A DNA stretch of 60,000 nt. It comes from Polytrichum commune. Taxonomy: Eukaryota; Streptophyta; Polytrichopsida; Polytrichales; Polytrichaceae. This document shows, piece by piece, positions 23,312 to 36,369 of this stretch. The notes below the pieces were generated by a model. The model was not told the DNA's origin, searched no databases, and saw only the letters and a list, made by a program, of their open reading frames with translations. The position numbers were made by a program, and so were the translations under genes. Location of the stretch: NCBI GenBank assembly GCA_950295325.1, contig OX485803.1:47447554-47507553 (forward strand), written 5' to 3'. Each line of letters opens with the position of its first letter. Position 1 is the first letter of the stretch.

Positions 23312-24926
23312 ATGTACAATTATGACTTGTTGGATGCTTCCCTGCAGATGCATCTGCATTGCGGATATAAAAATGCAAATGCAAATGCAGATGAGTGGGC
23401 TTGCTCGAAGATGAGTAATCGGATTAGGCCCGCTTCCCTTAGTACCTGTCAATGTGGAGTCCCTGATACCGATGATGGGTGGACATGATCTAAAGGCGAC
23501 AGCAAAAGCAGGTGTGGAATCTGGATGGCCACGAAGGAGCGAGAGTGTTTTAGTGTTGTTTCGGTTTGGTTTTGGTTCTGGTGGTGTGGTTTGGTTTGGT
23601 TTGTGTGGCAGCGCAATTGGCAGCTATGGCGGAGGCCTCCGCAGCAGGACTATGCCTCCCCTGCTCCCTGCGAAACACATCCTCACATTCACATTCCTGT
23701 AGGGCTTCCCTCTCCCACCATCCCCACACATTTCCCAAGGTACCGAACATCTCAACCAAAACAAAACAAAAGCCAAAACAAAACAAAACAAGACAACACA
23801 CCAAGGAAAAATTGTGTGTTGGCGTTGCTGGTATCTAGAGAGCTGGAGGTTGTTCCTTTTGGGTATTTTGTTTGGCATTTCTTTTCCACATGGCCGAGAG
23901 AGAGAGAGAGAGAGAGAGAGGATTTCGATGGTTCTGAGGAGGTGTTCTGAGTTCATCAATTCGGTGGTAACGTTTGTGAGGCCCAATTTTGAGTGCAAAT
24001 GCATGTGGGCTGTTCATGTCAATTGTCTTCTTGACACTTGACATGGTTGTGGGTGTACTTGCAATCGCTGTGGTGGTATGTTGGAATGCAAGAATTTGGC
24101 CTCTGGTCTTGAATTCATTTGTAAGTTGGAAGTTGTAAGCCGTACTAAGTTGTGACTTTAGGTGCAATTCCACAAGCATTATTTTGCAATCTCATGTGGC
24201 ATGGTGAATACGTGGCGTTTCTTTTTCTGATTTTGGTTGTTGGGTTCTGAGTGTTTTTCCTGAAGTTTTTCGTGTATCCGATTGCAAAGATGTTGATGAA
24301 GTTATTATTCAGCCTGGGGTTGGTTCACATGCCTAGCAGTAAGTCCTCATGTTGGTGCTTGATTGTTTTGTTAGGTCTCGACTTTTTTACGGCCCTCTGT
24401 CCTATACAATTCTGGGCTTTGTTGGAATTCAAGAATTTGGCCTCTGGTCTTCAATTCACTTGTTAGTTGTAAGTCGGAGATGTGACTTCGTGTTCATATT
24501 CACATGCATTATGTTGCAATCTCATTGTGAACATGTGGCATTGCTTTTTTCTGATTTTGGTTGTTGGCTTCTGAGTGTTCTTACTGAAGACGTTTCGCTT
24601 ATCAAATGACAGAAGATGTTTTGTTAGGTCTTGAGCTTTTTTTCTGCCCTCTGTCCCACACATCTCTATCTATAAAAATGTGTGGTTTACCCCGATCCCA
24701 CCCGACTCAAAAATGTGACATCATTTTTCGCTATATGTACTGATTTGTAAGTACATGTAGCGTAAACCAACCTGGACGATTTTAGAATGAAGTGGGATTT
24801 GGTGAGCCTTATGGAAGGACTCTCAAATTTGAAATTCTAAAAGTGGACTCACGTGAATTCCTGTGAAAGTTGAACTACTTTGACCATAAGATCCGTGGTT
24901 TTGAGCTTTGATTTCAAAAAGCATGC
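23312..24926. other. Upstream region of the FemAB-like gene
   Basis: No gene is supported. It contains a GA dinucleotide run at 23896-23921, typical of plant promoters and 5' UTRs, and a pair of similar segments (GGAATTCAAGAATTTGGCCTCTGG-like, near 24085 and 24425). A leader exon of the downstream gene may lie here but could not be placed. Confidence 0.45.
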
Positions 24927-27900
24927 ATGTATGTCATGCAATTTTATGTACAATTATATGTGCAGGAGGTGATTAGTTGCTGCTCAAGTAGACGGAAGGG
25001 TGGGATTGCTCGTGCAATTTTCTGGGGTAGAGAGAGGAGCAAGCGGGTGGTCGCCAAACCCCAACGTCAATTTTCTATTTCCACCGAGCAAGTCTCCCAG
25101 CAGGTGCGTACTACTATTTTCCATTCTACTTCAACATCTCAGTTTTACAAGCAGCAAGAGGGGAAATGCAGTGTGCATGAGCGAGCTCAAAGAATGTTTC
25201 CTATACTGTTACATGCTCCCAAATTTCAGTAGAGAGTCATTGAAAAAAAATTTAATTGTTTTAAGTATCTGTGTTTTGTATATCCTTAATGATTTTGCTT
25301 ATCATTTTTCAGTTTTATTTTGATAAAGTCATTCTAGGTATGTCTATCATTCACACTTGAGAGAGAGAAGAGAGAGAAAGAGACAACCCTGATGTTGCTG
25401 CTGGTGTGAATTATGGTGTTGCTTCATCTTTGAGTTGGTCTTATTTCTATATGTAATCCCGAAACAGGCATCACGAGAATTAGAGGGACCTTGAAGAATA
25501 CTGCCCCCTTTTAAAGGTTAACACCTCAAATAGGTGCGGGCTCAGACAAGCCAGCTTGCACTTACCTCCCTCTAGGGCTAACCTCCTAGGTTATTCCCCT
25601 CACCCAGATTCCCTGACTGCTATTGGGTGGACCATTGTGGTAGGGTGTACCAGAAATCAAGTGCTAGAAAAGTCATCCATCCTAATACATTATTCCAGCC
25701 TTATCACCCATCGAGGGTATTTTGATAAAGGATACCCTGACTATGACTGGCTGAAGCATAGTGGTAGGGTGCACCAGAAATCAAGTGCTGGGAAAGTCAT
25801 ACATCCTAACACAATCTTCCAGCCTTATTGACTGTTACATCTTTGTAACAGAAGCAGCTGGAACCCATTTGCTGACTTGGCTAATCCTTCGCATCCTCCT
25901 CACTCTTCAAGGCTATTTTGATCAAAACTTTAAGTTTCTTGATGACTACTTTTATCAGCTTCTTTGGGGAGTTGGGTGCAGACGAAACAAGAGACGTCGA
26001 TTGTGGAAGAGACATCTCCACTCACTCTGACAGTATCTGTGGTGTCCTCCATCTCATTAGTGCCTGCAGCTGCATGGGACTTGTGTGCACTTGAAGCTGC
26101 AGGAGAGGAGTCTGCAAATCCCTTTGTTTGCCATGCCTTCCTATCTAGCCTCGAGGACAGCAAAAGTGCAGTTCCGGTCCGTCTCATGAATTCATCAATC
26201 ACCTCAACCTGATGTGTGTTCCATTCCAAGAGTGTTTTGTTTTATGTTCTTTCTCTTGTCTTCGGTAGACTGGAAATGTCTTGGGCAATTTCAGGCTGAT
26301 GGATGGAGCCAATTACTAGACCAGTTTATCTTCTTGGAAGGGCGCCTTAAAGTGGAGGACCTCAGAAGAGATGGCTCTGGTTGCCACTGACATAAATCAT
26401 GGTGTTGCTGCATCTTCAAGTTAGTCTAATCTATATGTAATTCCGAAATGGACATCACGAGAATTAGAGGGACCTTAAAGTATACTGCCTATTTTAAAGG
26501 TGAAGACCTTGAATGGGCATAGACAAACCGGCCTGCATGCAATTTCTTCCAAGGGCAAGCCCCTAGTTCCCACATGGTTAAATATCCGATTTGCGTGGAT
26601 ACCCCACTATGATTGAGTGAACCATAGTAGTAGAGTGCAATGGAAATCAAGTGCGAGGAAGGTCATCCATCCCAGCACTATCCGGCCTTAAGTTGCACAA
26701 ACTAGGAGTCCCCATGGGATCCCAGTTAAGGCCTTGGGCTTAAATCAGCCAGCCTTTGGAGGCCTTCATATCAGAGTGGAAGATGAAATAAGCGAGTATA
26801 GATAATGTCAATTGTACTGAGATGTCATTCTCTATTATTATAGCGTATGAAAAGTCTAAAACCTATTGATATGTATAATATGTAGGGCCTACGCTATGAA
26901 AGGAAGTAGTTATTCAGCTCCTAATGAGTATAAACCTTTGCTGGCAGGAGGAGGGCTGGTTACCGCAGCATCTTGTTGCTCGAGATGCCATGGGTGAAGT
27001 TCTTGGTGTTGTTCCGCTGTACCTTAAAAGGTTAGACTTGAAACAAGCTTGGCTTGCACTTACTTGACAATGTGGTTTTACAGGCACAATGAGCTGCCAT
27101 GGAACTTAGAATTCACCTTTTAGTTGCAGTCAGTACATGAGAGATTGCCATAGCATTCTGAAGCATGTGTAAGGCGCTCTTTCTCTATTCTAGCTTCAAG
27201 AATAAATTTTCAAGATTCAAGGTCGTTTTGTACATGCATGAGTGCCAAGCATAGTCAAGTGGCAAGCTCTCATTAGTCGATACTTCATTGTTGCCTATCT
27301 TCCAACTACCAAGATTCAATTGAAGAGGTGCGCCCCCAATGGAATCATTTAGGGTCTTCGGATTACCTAAGAATTATTCCATTTGTGTTGGAAACTAACT
27401 AGGCTACTTAAGAATGTTATGTAGTGGACAAATATAGGTGACCATTGGAGCTTTATATTACTGTGCAAATGACATTATGATGATATTATATACTTATGTG
27501 GGAGTGATCTTGTGGATTTATGCTGGCAGCCACTCGTATGGTGAATATGTGTTTGACCACACATGGGCAAATGCATTCTACCGTTATGGTGGATCGTATT
27601 ACCCGAAACTTCAAAGCTGTGTGCCTTTCACCCCTGCTACTGGCCCACGTATCTTAGTGAGGGCTGGCCCTTTTCGTGACCAGGTTTTTGACGGCCTTGT
27701 CAAATGCATGCAACAACTTACAGACCAGGTGTGCTTTCAACTTGCAAAAGAACAACTTTGTTATTTCAAACATCTGCTATCTGCATCTATTTGGTGATCT
27801 GATGATGGTCCTTGATTGTTTTAGATGGAAAAATGCCAGCCTTCGTCTCTGGCTAGGACCTTTATGCTTTCTTGATTGGGTATGCTATTTGTTTTCTGCT

Positions 27901-30900
27901 ATATGTAGATATATATCCAGATCTTCATGAATGATCCAGTAAGAAGTCTGCTACTTCTCTTTCAAAAGTCTGACAACTAAGGGCCACTTTCACTATGCCC
28001 AAGGGCCGTGGCCATGAAATTGTGAGGGCCCTTGAAACTCATCTGAAGGCCTTACCTTGGACAATTGAAATTGAATTTCGTGTAGTCCTGGGCCTTCAAG
28101 TATAGGGCAAAGATATACGCGACTGGGCTCGCAACTGAATGCCATTTCAATTCCTCCTATTCATGGGGACCCTTCTACACAATAACTTATGATCAAACTT
28201 AGACCCACCTCTTTGATGTGGGCTTGACGCCAAATTTGGAAGACTATGAAACATGATCCATTACATGCCATGTAGTATTCCATGTAGGATTCCATGTAGG
28301 TTTTTCATCCTTTCAAAGTTCCTTGGTCCATTAGGCCCTCAAGCTCTAGTAGTGTAAAGTGTCCCTAAGTTTTCAACACCTCAAGTAATAAACTTAGCAA
28401 CGTTTTTTTATCGAAACCAGATGAAGGCTTCATCACTTCACATCACATTTCCAACAAAGCATGAATGGGACAGAGTGGCAGACTTAGGCTACTTGCAAAG
28501 AATTGGAATGCAGTATCACTGGAAGAACCGTGATTACAGCAGGTATGTGAAGTTAACCCCAGTTTGATGCATAAGGAATGCAATGCTTATTGCAATAAGC
28601 CTCTTTGTGTCACGAATAACTAAGTCATGGATCTCTGCTGTTTGGTTCAGTCGGTTACTCAGACAATCGAATGACCACTGAAGTTGCATTTTGGGTTTTG
28701 GTTGCAGTTTTGACAATTTTTTGATGGATTTGAAGCAAAGCAAGCGGAAAAACATTCGCCAAGAACGGAAAAAGGTAAATGCTTTCTTCTCAAGATATTC
28801 ACACAAGAATGGAAAAAGGTGAATTCAACACAAGGATTAGGATATTATTGTGTTTGTTTATTCAACTACCAAAGGTTTGTTTATTTACTCTTTTCATCAA
28901 AGACTTATCAATGATTATTTCACTAGGTCGTGGGCCAAAATCTTCAACTCAAGCGACTCCGTGGAGATGACATAAAGGTACACCCTTTCTTTGTAAGGGA
29001 TCTAGGAAGTAAATACAGTAAATATAGTGCCTGTTTCATGCATTTTTGTCAGTAGCATGTTCAAATGTATATCATCATTCTCTGAAGAGATTGTCTTTGG
29101 TGATGTCTCCACTTGTCCAAAAGCACCTCGAACATTGTTATATTTAAATGTAACTGCTCACCTGGTGAATATATCTCAGACATCATATATCTCGGACACC
29201 ATGCTGAAATTGGTGTGTTTTTACTGCCTGAATTTGTGAACTGGCAGCCTTATCATTGGGATGCATTTTATGAATTCTACCGAAACACAACAGACCAGAA
29301 GTAAGTTCATACTTCCCTCTTTGTTCAATTTGAGATGTGCTTTTCTACACTTCTTCAGCCACAATGTACAATGATAGAAAAAACCCAATCAATCATTGGC
29401 CAAACCTTTGGAGACATGTTCATAGCTTACATCAACCTCACATATGTAGAACTTTCTATTGTGTGTGATAAGAAAAGGGGTTTTGGCTAGGTGGGGCCAG
29501 GCGTACCTTACACGCGATTTCTTTCACTTGATGGGGGAGCGTATGGGTGACCGCGTGCTCTTGGTTGTAGCTGAAGACAAAGGGGAGCTTGTTGCAGGTG
29601 CCCTTAACCTCATTGGTGGGGAGACCTTGTATGGCCGTAATTGGGGTTGTGTGCAGCTTGCTCATTATGATGCACTCCATTTTGAAGCCTGCTATTACCA
29701 GGTATCACTCTGTCACATGTCACATTCTTTCATAGAACATACATAACAAAGTAGATGTCCCTAGTAAGTTCTGCAGTATACACAGTTTCACAGCTTTTCT
29801 TTCGATTAGTGTGGATACCGTTGGGAGTTATATAGTGCTATAAGTTTATACCGATGATGCAATTTTTGACAAGCACAACACAAATAGATCGTATGCACTT
29901 TATAGAGCATAACAAAACTTTGATGGCAAAAAGTTCAAACCTGTGCAAGAAGTCATAGCATTCTGAAATTTTCAAATGGTAATTTACACTAATTGAATTC
30001 CTTACTACTTTTTCTGAGCAGGCAATAGAGGCAGCAATCGAGATGAAATTGAAGACAGTGGAAGCTGGTGCACAAGGGGAGCACAAAATCCAACGTGGCT
30101 ATTTACCCACAGCCACATACAGTGCTCATTACTTACCAGACCCCGATTTTCGGGATGCAATTGCGAGTTTTTTACGGCGGGAGGGTGTACAGGTGAGACC
30201 TTCACCCAAACTTGCGGTATGCAATGAAATGAGAGATATGTAGTGAGATCGTTTTAATCAAAACTTCAATGAAATTTGTAGAAAAATATTACTCTCCAGA
30301 AACAGACTGATTGCATTGACTTTAGGAACATCCTGAGGCCTTAAGCAGTAGTACGTGATAATCACAGCTACACTGAGTATAGTTAATACTGTGGGCCACA
30401 CTATTGAGCTTGTTTCCAGAGTCAAAATTTGGTGATAATATTGAGGGTGCACACTATATACCAACCCACAGAATTTAACATCAGAGGTCCACGTTGTAGG
30501 TTACAGGTATTTCTCTTGGATTGACAATTGTTTGCATTCGAAAGACTCTCAACCTAAGCGTAGGAGATGGGTACATTATGGGGGCATGACAATTGTAGGT
30601 GGGTCGCACACTATTTTCGTGTGTGATACTGTGGTACACTGGGGGCCACACTATAGGGAGAGGGAATTATTGCATATGAGCGGACCTCTCATCCATCCAA
30701 CATAAAAACTTGATGTCCTAAAGGTTTTTGGTCAATTCATCTCAATTGACTTGAACTAAACTAATTCGGAGTCTTTGAAGCTACACTAGATAGTCTTATT
30801 AGTGTGGGTGGAAAACCAGTGTGGAAATAATTAGCGTGGGCCACACTAATTTTCAAGTCAAGGTGGAATTACCATGGGTCCAACACCTCAGATCTTCTTC

Positions 30901-31850
30901 TAAGTCGAAGTCTTCATGAAGACTTTCAAGCAACACCTTACATAAAACAAGTAGTCACCTCACATCAAAAGTAGCACAAAAACAAATAATCAACCACATC
31001 AATTTTCTAGAAAAACAATTTTTGTGGCCCAGTGCATGCTGATTTTCAACTAAAACTTTAGTGTGTGTTGAAGATTAACGTGGCCCACACCAAGTCTCAA
31101 GTATGAGAGCTAGTGTAGGCTCTAGAAAATCACTGTGCCCCACAATATTAGGACTATTTAGCGTAATTTCAGTGTCAAATCAAATCAATAACCTCTGGGC
31201 TGCTTACTATTTCAGGGGTTTATGTTGGATGAATAAGATATACTTGTATGGGCTAATTCCCTCTCTCCACAATATAGGGTTGCCCTGGGTAAATTACACT
31301 ATTCATTTGCGCTCACTATTTATTATAGTCAATGTAGTGTGAGCAATGGGTTATATGCCTGTGAGTTGGGTTATTAACAGTCTGGACCATTGCCAACACC
31401 AGAACCCGTTTATTGTGGTCTTATACACATTTATCTCAAAAATGAAAATGACTAGCATTTAGTGTTGAGTCAGTATTGATACTTACTCTTCAGGGTTCAA
31501 TATTTTTTCAGAGCTAACTCAAAATCTAGCTAATGATATTTACTGAACTCATAATTCAGCCCTGTAGGTCTTGTGACTATGAAATATAGAAACAAAAGAT
31601 TAAAATTGCCACCCTATGTTTGGTAGGCATTGCCTTGATATTGTGGCTCTTGATGTGATTGAATCAATGCATAATCAGTGTTTGGAATGTTACCATGAAC
31701 ATTGAACAGCTATCAATATGTACTTGAATGTTTTGCCAAACTTCTGTGTAATAATACATGACGGGTTATTTGATGGTGATGGAATTGCAGACAAAAATGG
31801 CCTTACAAATGCTGGGAGAGGCAAGCCCATTCAAGGATGCTATAGTCTAG
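24927..31850 (+). CDS. FemAB-like (DUF482) acyltransferase-fold protein, 11 exons
   Basis: Exons: 24927-25103, 25982-26176, 26948-27030, 27530-27728, 28421-28542, 28708-28774, 28927-28977, 29248-29300, 29491-29701, 30022-30192, 31791-31850. The spliced frame stays open (462 codons) and matches the bacterial FemAB-like/DUF482 family throughout: NPFVCHAFLSSLE, LVARDAMGEVLGVVPLYLKS, HSYGEYVFDHTWANAF, YYPKLQSCVPFTP, GPRILVRAG, LHITFPTKHEW, MQYHWKNR, SKRKNIRQERKK, RDFFHLMGERMGDRVLLV, GALNLIGGETLYGRNWG, AGAQGEHKIQRGYLP, TYSAHY. The fold is GNAT-like, related to peptidoglycan-bridge aminoacyltransferases; substrate unknown. The extra N-terminal 80 or so residues are basic and Ser/Arg-rich, consistent with an organelle transit peptide. 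The start is uncertain: ATG 24927 follows an in-frame TGA, but an upstream exon could splice at 24965. The exon 2 donor could also be at 26170. Confidence 0.9.
25395..25830 (-). repeat. Dispersed repeat B (5S rRNA-like tail), intron 1
   Basis: Direct-repeat partner of 26365-26700; both share ATCACGAGAATTAGAGGGAC and the following segments. On the minus strand the end resembles the 3' half of 5S rRNA: GTGTTAGGATGTATGACTTTC and GGTGCACCCT, against the usual GTACTGGGATGGGTGACC and GTTGCACCC. That tail occurs twice here, near 25637-25700 and 25770-25830. The resemblance is by eye from the known 5S sequence. Confidence 0.5.
26365..26700 (-). repeat. Dispersed repeat B (5S rRNA-like tail), intron 2
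   Basis: On the minus strand reads TTAAGGCCGGATAGTGCTGG then GATGGATGACCTTCC, close to the central and 3' promoter-bearing part of plant 5S rRNA (TTAAGCGCGCTTGGGC... GTACTGGGATGGGTGACC). The unit also carries the non-5S body shared with the copy in intron 1. This arrangement would fit a 5S-derived SINE. Confidence 0.5.
30193..31790. other. Large last intron with repeated GTGGGCCACAC motifs
   Basis: The 1.6 kb intron before the final exon of the FemAB-like gene. GGGCCACACTA/T-type motifs recur near 30390, 30648 and 30835, with the inverse GTGGCCCACAC near 31082 and related forms near 30640 and 31130. They may come from one small dispersed repeat. No coding sequence is seen. Confidence 0.45.
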
Positions 31851-33495
31851 AGCTCCCAACAGGAAAATTAGGAGAAAGGCGATTCAAAATTACATTGCTG
31901 TCTGATGTGAATATATCCAATCTGGATTTAAACTCATTGCAGGATTTTAGTCGTTCAAGGACTACCAACCATAGCACTTGGAAGAAGGTAAAGTTTAGTG
32001 AATTGTTATATTAGCATTATGTTCTTTACCTGATCCCAAGTTAGATATATGCAAATTGCTCATTATATCATTCCTGGCACAAGGACATTGGTTGAATGGG
32101 TCGATAATTAAAAGACCCGGCTGTATATAAGGCAACTTGGAACCCTTTCCTGCTCATGATCTCTTCATGAAGAATGGCCTCCAGCATTATGATTCTTAAG
32201 TCCTCCTGTTACCTCTTAACTTATTTCACTCAAGTAGAATGTGACATTCCCTCTCGAAAGAGGGCAGCTGATATGCTTATACATGGTTCCTTTACATTGT
32301 ATCTCTTATTTTGCTGTACCAGAATTTGCATCTCTTCTTCACAAACTATGGCAACCGTATTTTAAGGGAGTAATGGTCTCCTGCCATTAAGGCAAGTGCC
32401 TTTGGTTCATGAGTAGATCATCGAAGTCTTGTCAATCTGTACATATAGTCCAGTCTTTGTTGGGTTCTTCTTTCTTGCCCCTTTCCCAAGCACCAGTTTG
32501 TTTTTGGCATACTTGTGCGTGACTCTCTGGCGATTGAGTGAGGTGGCAATGAAGCATGTGTAGCTACAAAGCTAGATAACATGTGAAAAGAGGTGGTGGA
32601 CTGAGGTTAGCAAGAGGTCAAAGGATTGGCTGCCTATAAAACTTCGTGGAAGCAAAGAATGGCGATTTATAAGGAAGGCAACATGGATATGTGACAAAAT
32701 CTTAATATTAAAATGGGCCTTCTAGCGAGTTCCAAGAAAGTGCAGTAGGCATATGGTGATATGCAAAGAGTTAAAATGGGCAATTGTGGCAATGTTATAC
32801 ATGGAAAGATAAAATGCACATTCTAAATTATGATTGCAAGCAACTTGTTCAAATGTCCAATCTATTCATTGCTCTGAAACTTGATTGAAGGTTGGACAAA
32901 GGAATTGATCCCCAGTCTGCAAACAAACTTTGGCCATTGCAGCGTCCAACTCGCACAACCACCAAAATGAACACCACAATCAACCCACATTAGCATGTTA
33001 GAACCTACATAAGCATGAGAAAGGCATGAAAGTTGCACCTTGAGCTTTGCCTCCTTGTATATTGTATACCAAACCTCCACCATGCAAAGCCAAGCTACAA
33101 AAACACAAGTTGGAAGACTACAGATGAACATAACTAAGATGTGACAACATTATATAGTTCATTTCATTCCAAATGGTGGTCACTGTTCAAGTACAAAGTC
33201 TGTTGCATTCAAGCAATGTAAAGAGAAAAAACCTCACCATGAATTGCATTATGCAATTGCTCCTACTCAAATGACAATTGCACCTCCACCTGGCCTAGAC
33301 CCTCACCCTACAACACTTTCTTTGCACTCAAGACATCAAAAGTTACCATAGATAACTGAGCAATGTCAAAACACCATAAATAGGTCTGCATTTCTAAAAA
33401 TCTGCTACAGTTGCCAAGTGATATGGGCCCACCATAATTTGAACTGTTCAAAACTCGAGTCCCCTCCCCCAATACACCCACAAACTTTGTCACCT
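31851..33495. other. Intergenic, no gene recognised
   Basis: Sequence following the FemAB-like stop codon. Short frames (for example 32862-33131 minus) have no recognisable domains. Confidence 0.45.
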
Positions 33496-34037
33496 TCAAA
33501 TCATCAATACCTTATTGGAATGGGAAGGTTTTAATATTGTGTAACTAATGACAAACATTCTCACACACAAATCCAAATGGGCGGTTAGCCTATTGTGCAA
33601 CATTGGAGAATGTCCTATCATCCCCAACAATGCTAAGAACATGCCTCCTGCAATGTTGCCCACTTTTAAATACACATAGCAACAATCATCAATGAAATGG
33701 TTCATGCTCAGTTTCCTCCAAAGATCAAACAAAGGATTCTCCAAGATAGGTTGCTCCAATGCCCACTCTGCATTGTTGGTCATAGTTAGTTTGAAACATG
33801 ACACCCGTGCATCTAGTTTGCGAGTGTCTAACACTGGAATGCTCCACTTCTCATATTAGGAGGTCTGAATTTCTTTGGCTTTCCACATAAGTTTCTTAGA
33901 GCATTGAGATTATGTGCAAATGTGTACTCAAAGGTAACACTAACCCAATAGCTTGGATAGTAGATGCCAAGGGCTAGCAAGATCTCATAGTTTGGAAATT
34001 GTCTAATGAGCTCGATTATCAAAAATTTGGCTGCCAC
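33496..34037 (-). pseudogene. hAT-type transposase relic, frameshifted
   Basis: Two overlapping frames, 34037-33828 and 33834-33496, read as one protein if joined: a segment ending EILLALGIYYPSYW, then LDARVSCFKLTM and, at the end, HNRLTAHLDLCVRMF. The last block corresponds to the hAT C-terminal dimerisation region (usually KSKLRNRL...HLDLVVRMF). The frame breaks near 33830 and lacks a start codon and N-terminal part, so it is a relic. Assignment rests on remembered family patterns. Confidence 0.6.
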
Positions 34038-34090
34038 TGTGCACTAATGGAGTGTAATGTGCTAGTAGTGTGAAAAAGACTATTATGGAG

Positions 34091-34256
34091 CCATAGTACC
34101 ACTAGTACTGTGAGCAAGGCTATTAAGAAGCCTTAGCCATAAGGATTGGTGGCGATCCAACTAGTGGGAATTAACTAGTGGCAAAACCATAGTACCACTA
34201 GTATTGTGAGCAAAGCTATCAAGGAACCTTAGCCGTAAGGATTGGTGGCGATCCTA
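34091..34256. repeat. ~70-bp diverged direct repeat
   Basis: Units 34091-34160 and 34187-34256 both read from CCATAGTACCACTAGTA through CCTTAGCC to GGATTGGTGGCGATCC. They lie about 300 bp upstream of the LINE ORF1 and may mark its 5' region or be unrelated. Confidence 0.75.
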
Positions 34257-34566
34257 CTAAGGTAGAGGGTGCTAAATCCAACACCCCATCCAAAACCAAC
34301 ACCTATAAACGCCTCCCAATTGCCAACACTCTACAACCTTGAACCGTACCCGGCGGTGTAGGAGTGTCTGGGCCCACCAAGTGACGGTTTTAGGTGCCAT
34401 TAGTGGTGCCACCTCATAGCGGCCTCCATGACCTTCATGTAGGGTATGTAACGGGCTCCACTGGCCACGGTACGGCAATCGGTTCAGGGACGGAGCTCCG
34501 CAAAAATCGGGTGAGATCCGATTTTTCAGGAAGAGCGATGAAATGATTGATTTCTAACGCGTTGCA

Positions 34567-36369
34567 ATGAATCAAGGTTCGATGTCGCTACAGGAGGATT
34601 CGCACCAAGAATGCGGTCCTATTGACACTAATCTTGGGCTGAATGAAGCTAAGGAACCCAAGCGCTTAGACGCGGAAGCATCTCGGCTGGTGAACATAGG
34701 TCGCGGCGTTTGGTTGCAGAAGAATGCCGAGCAGGGGAAGCGCGCAGATCAACATGAACCGCAGCCGCACGCCTCGTCCGACACTCCGAATCCCTCAAGT
34801 CGCAGGCCACTTGCGCAGGCAGGAGAGAGAAGTCCTCCGAAGTCAGCAGCCAGGCCACCTGACTCAACCATGATCCAGCCTTCCAACAATACCGCTCCAC
34901 AGCCAACACACCTCATCATGGAGGACACACCCACTGCGGAGAAGTCATCACCCACACAACAGACACCAAACCGCAAATTGGTCGCCTCAATCCCGGCAGC
35001 ACTCCTGGCAACACTACGCTCAAAATGTTCAGCAAAAGCTTCAGTCTCCCTCTTGGGCAGGATCCAAGGTAAGCATCCCGGGCTCAAAGCTCTTTCAGCC
35101 TGGGCCCGGGAGAATCTACACCCGTCCCTTACATTTCTTTCATTAAAATCCAATAACTTGTTTGAGGTTACCTTCGATCTTCCGGAAGGAAGAACACATG
35201 CTCTCCATCAAAGCGACCTCTCCTGCGAATCGGCGGCAATCTTCTTCTCCAGCTGGCGCCCCTACTTCGACCCGTCGGCTCCACATGCGGAAGAGGGGCT
35301 GGACCATCCGGTCTGGGTCCAAATCGTGGATCTATGTCAGGTACTAAGGGAGGAAGAATTTCTGCGGACCATCGGAGAGCAGATTGGTCAAGTGGTATCG
35401 ATCGACACATCGGACGCATACAGAGCCAAGCTCTTTGGCCCTCGTATAAGACTACTGGTACAAGACATTATGGCCCTCCCTCAGACAGTGGTTGTACCCA
35501 GACTCGACGGAGAAGGAATGGTCGAATACGCATTGGAGTACAGTGGCTTACCTCACCAATGTGGCCGCTGCCGAGCACGCGATCATCAAGTTCGCAACTG
35601 CCCTAGAAAGCACCCTCGGAGGATGATGGGTAAACAGCAGACCAACAAAGTTCAAGCTCACCATACGGTAGCTGCTCAAGCCCCCTTCTCACATACTCTG
35701 CTGTCACCAGACGTCCCGATAGCTGGAGAGGCGGAAGAAACTACAGGGCCTCCACTAGACGCCACCACCAATACACCAGACCCGACTCCTGTTGCTACAT
35801 CATTGGACATAGGATCGGAAGCAAGCACACAGGATGCAAACAAATCACCATCCAAATTACCACCGGGTCAAAACCCGTCCGCAGCGCCAGAGCCTAATGG
35901 AAGCAACAACTCAGAGTTAACACCCAATGACACCAATTTCCCTCGGCTCCAATCCCCGTCCTACAAGGCACCGGACACCTCGGAACAGCAAGCTCCTGAA
36001 ACAGAGAAGACTCCCATATTTGTATGGCGCCCAAAACCCGACTCGGCGGAATCTCCTCACGCCCAACCTGGGAACAAAGGCAAGAATCACCAACACAAAA
36101 CTGCAGAATCAGCCCCTATAACGCGCCAAGGATACCGTACAGGCCGACTTGCGGAGGATTTTTGGACTACACTTGCCATGCCCAACACACCTCAGGCTAA
36201 ACCGAAACGACTCCAGGTAATCCCATTTCTCACCAAAGATAGACAATCAGAGAAGGCAAAATACCTGGTAGACAAAAGCAGGCGCCCAAACAACACAATT
36301 GCTCAAGTTCAGGTTGCAGAGCTACTCGCGGGGATACCATGGACGCAGAGCAGGGCGAGACAGCACGTA
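34567..36369 (+). pseudogene. LINE ORF1, 5' part (601 codons), split by CACTA
   Basis: RNA-binding ORF1 protein of a plant L1-like LINE. After a Pro/Ser-rich N-terminus, residues about 140-300 form a DUF4283-like region (FEVTFDLPEGRTHA, AAIFFSSWRPYFDP, PVWVQIVDL). A zinc knuckle follows at about residues 335-350 (CGRCRARDHQVRNC, CX2CX4HX4C). The remainder is low-complexity Pro/Asn/Thr-rich. ATG 34567 is the first in-frame start. The reading is open to the exact CACTA insertion point; there the TIR's CAC TAG supplies a premature stop at 36373-36375. The downstream part resumes in the same frame at 59019. Confidence 0.88.
36367..36369. repeat. CACTA target duplication, left (GTA)
   Basis: GTA directly before the CACTA terminus, matched by GTA at 59016-59018. 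CACTA elements make 3-bp duplications. Confidence 0.93.

Noticed and set aside
34749-35153. Minus-strand frames of 86-134 codons opposite LINE ORF1
   Set aside because: Antisense shadows of a GC-rich coding region; no domain content.
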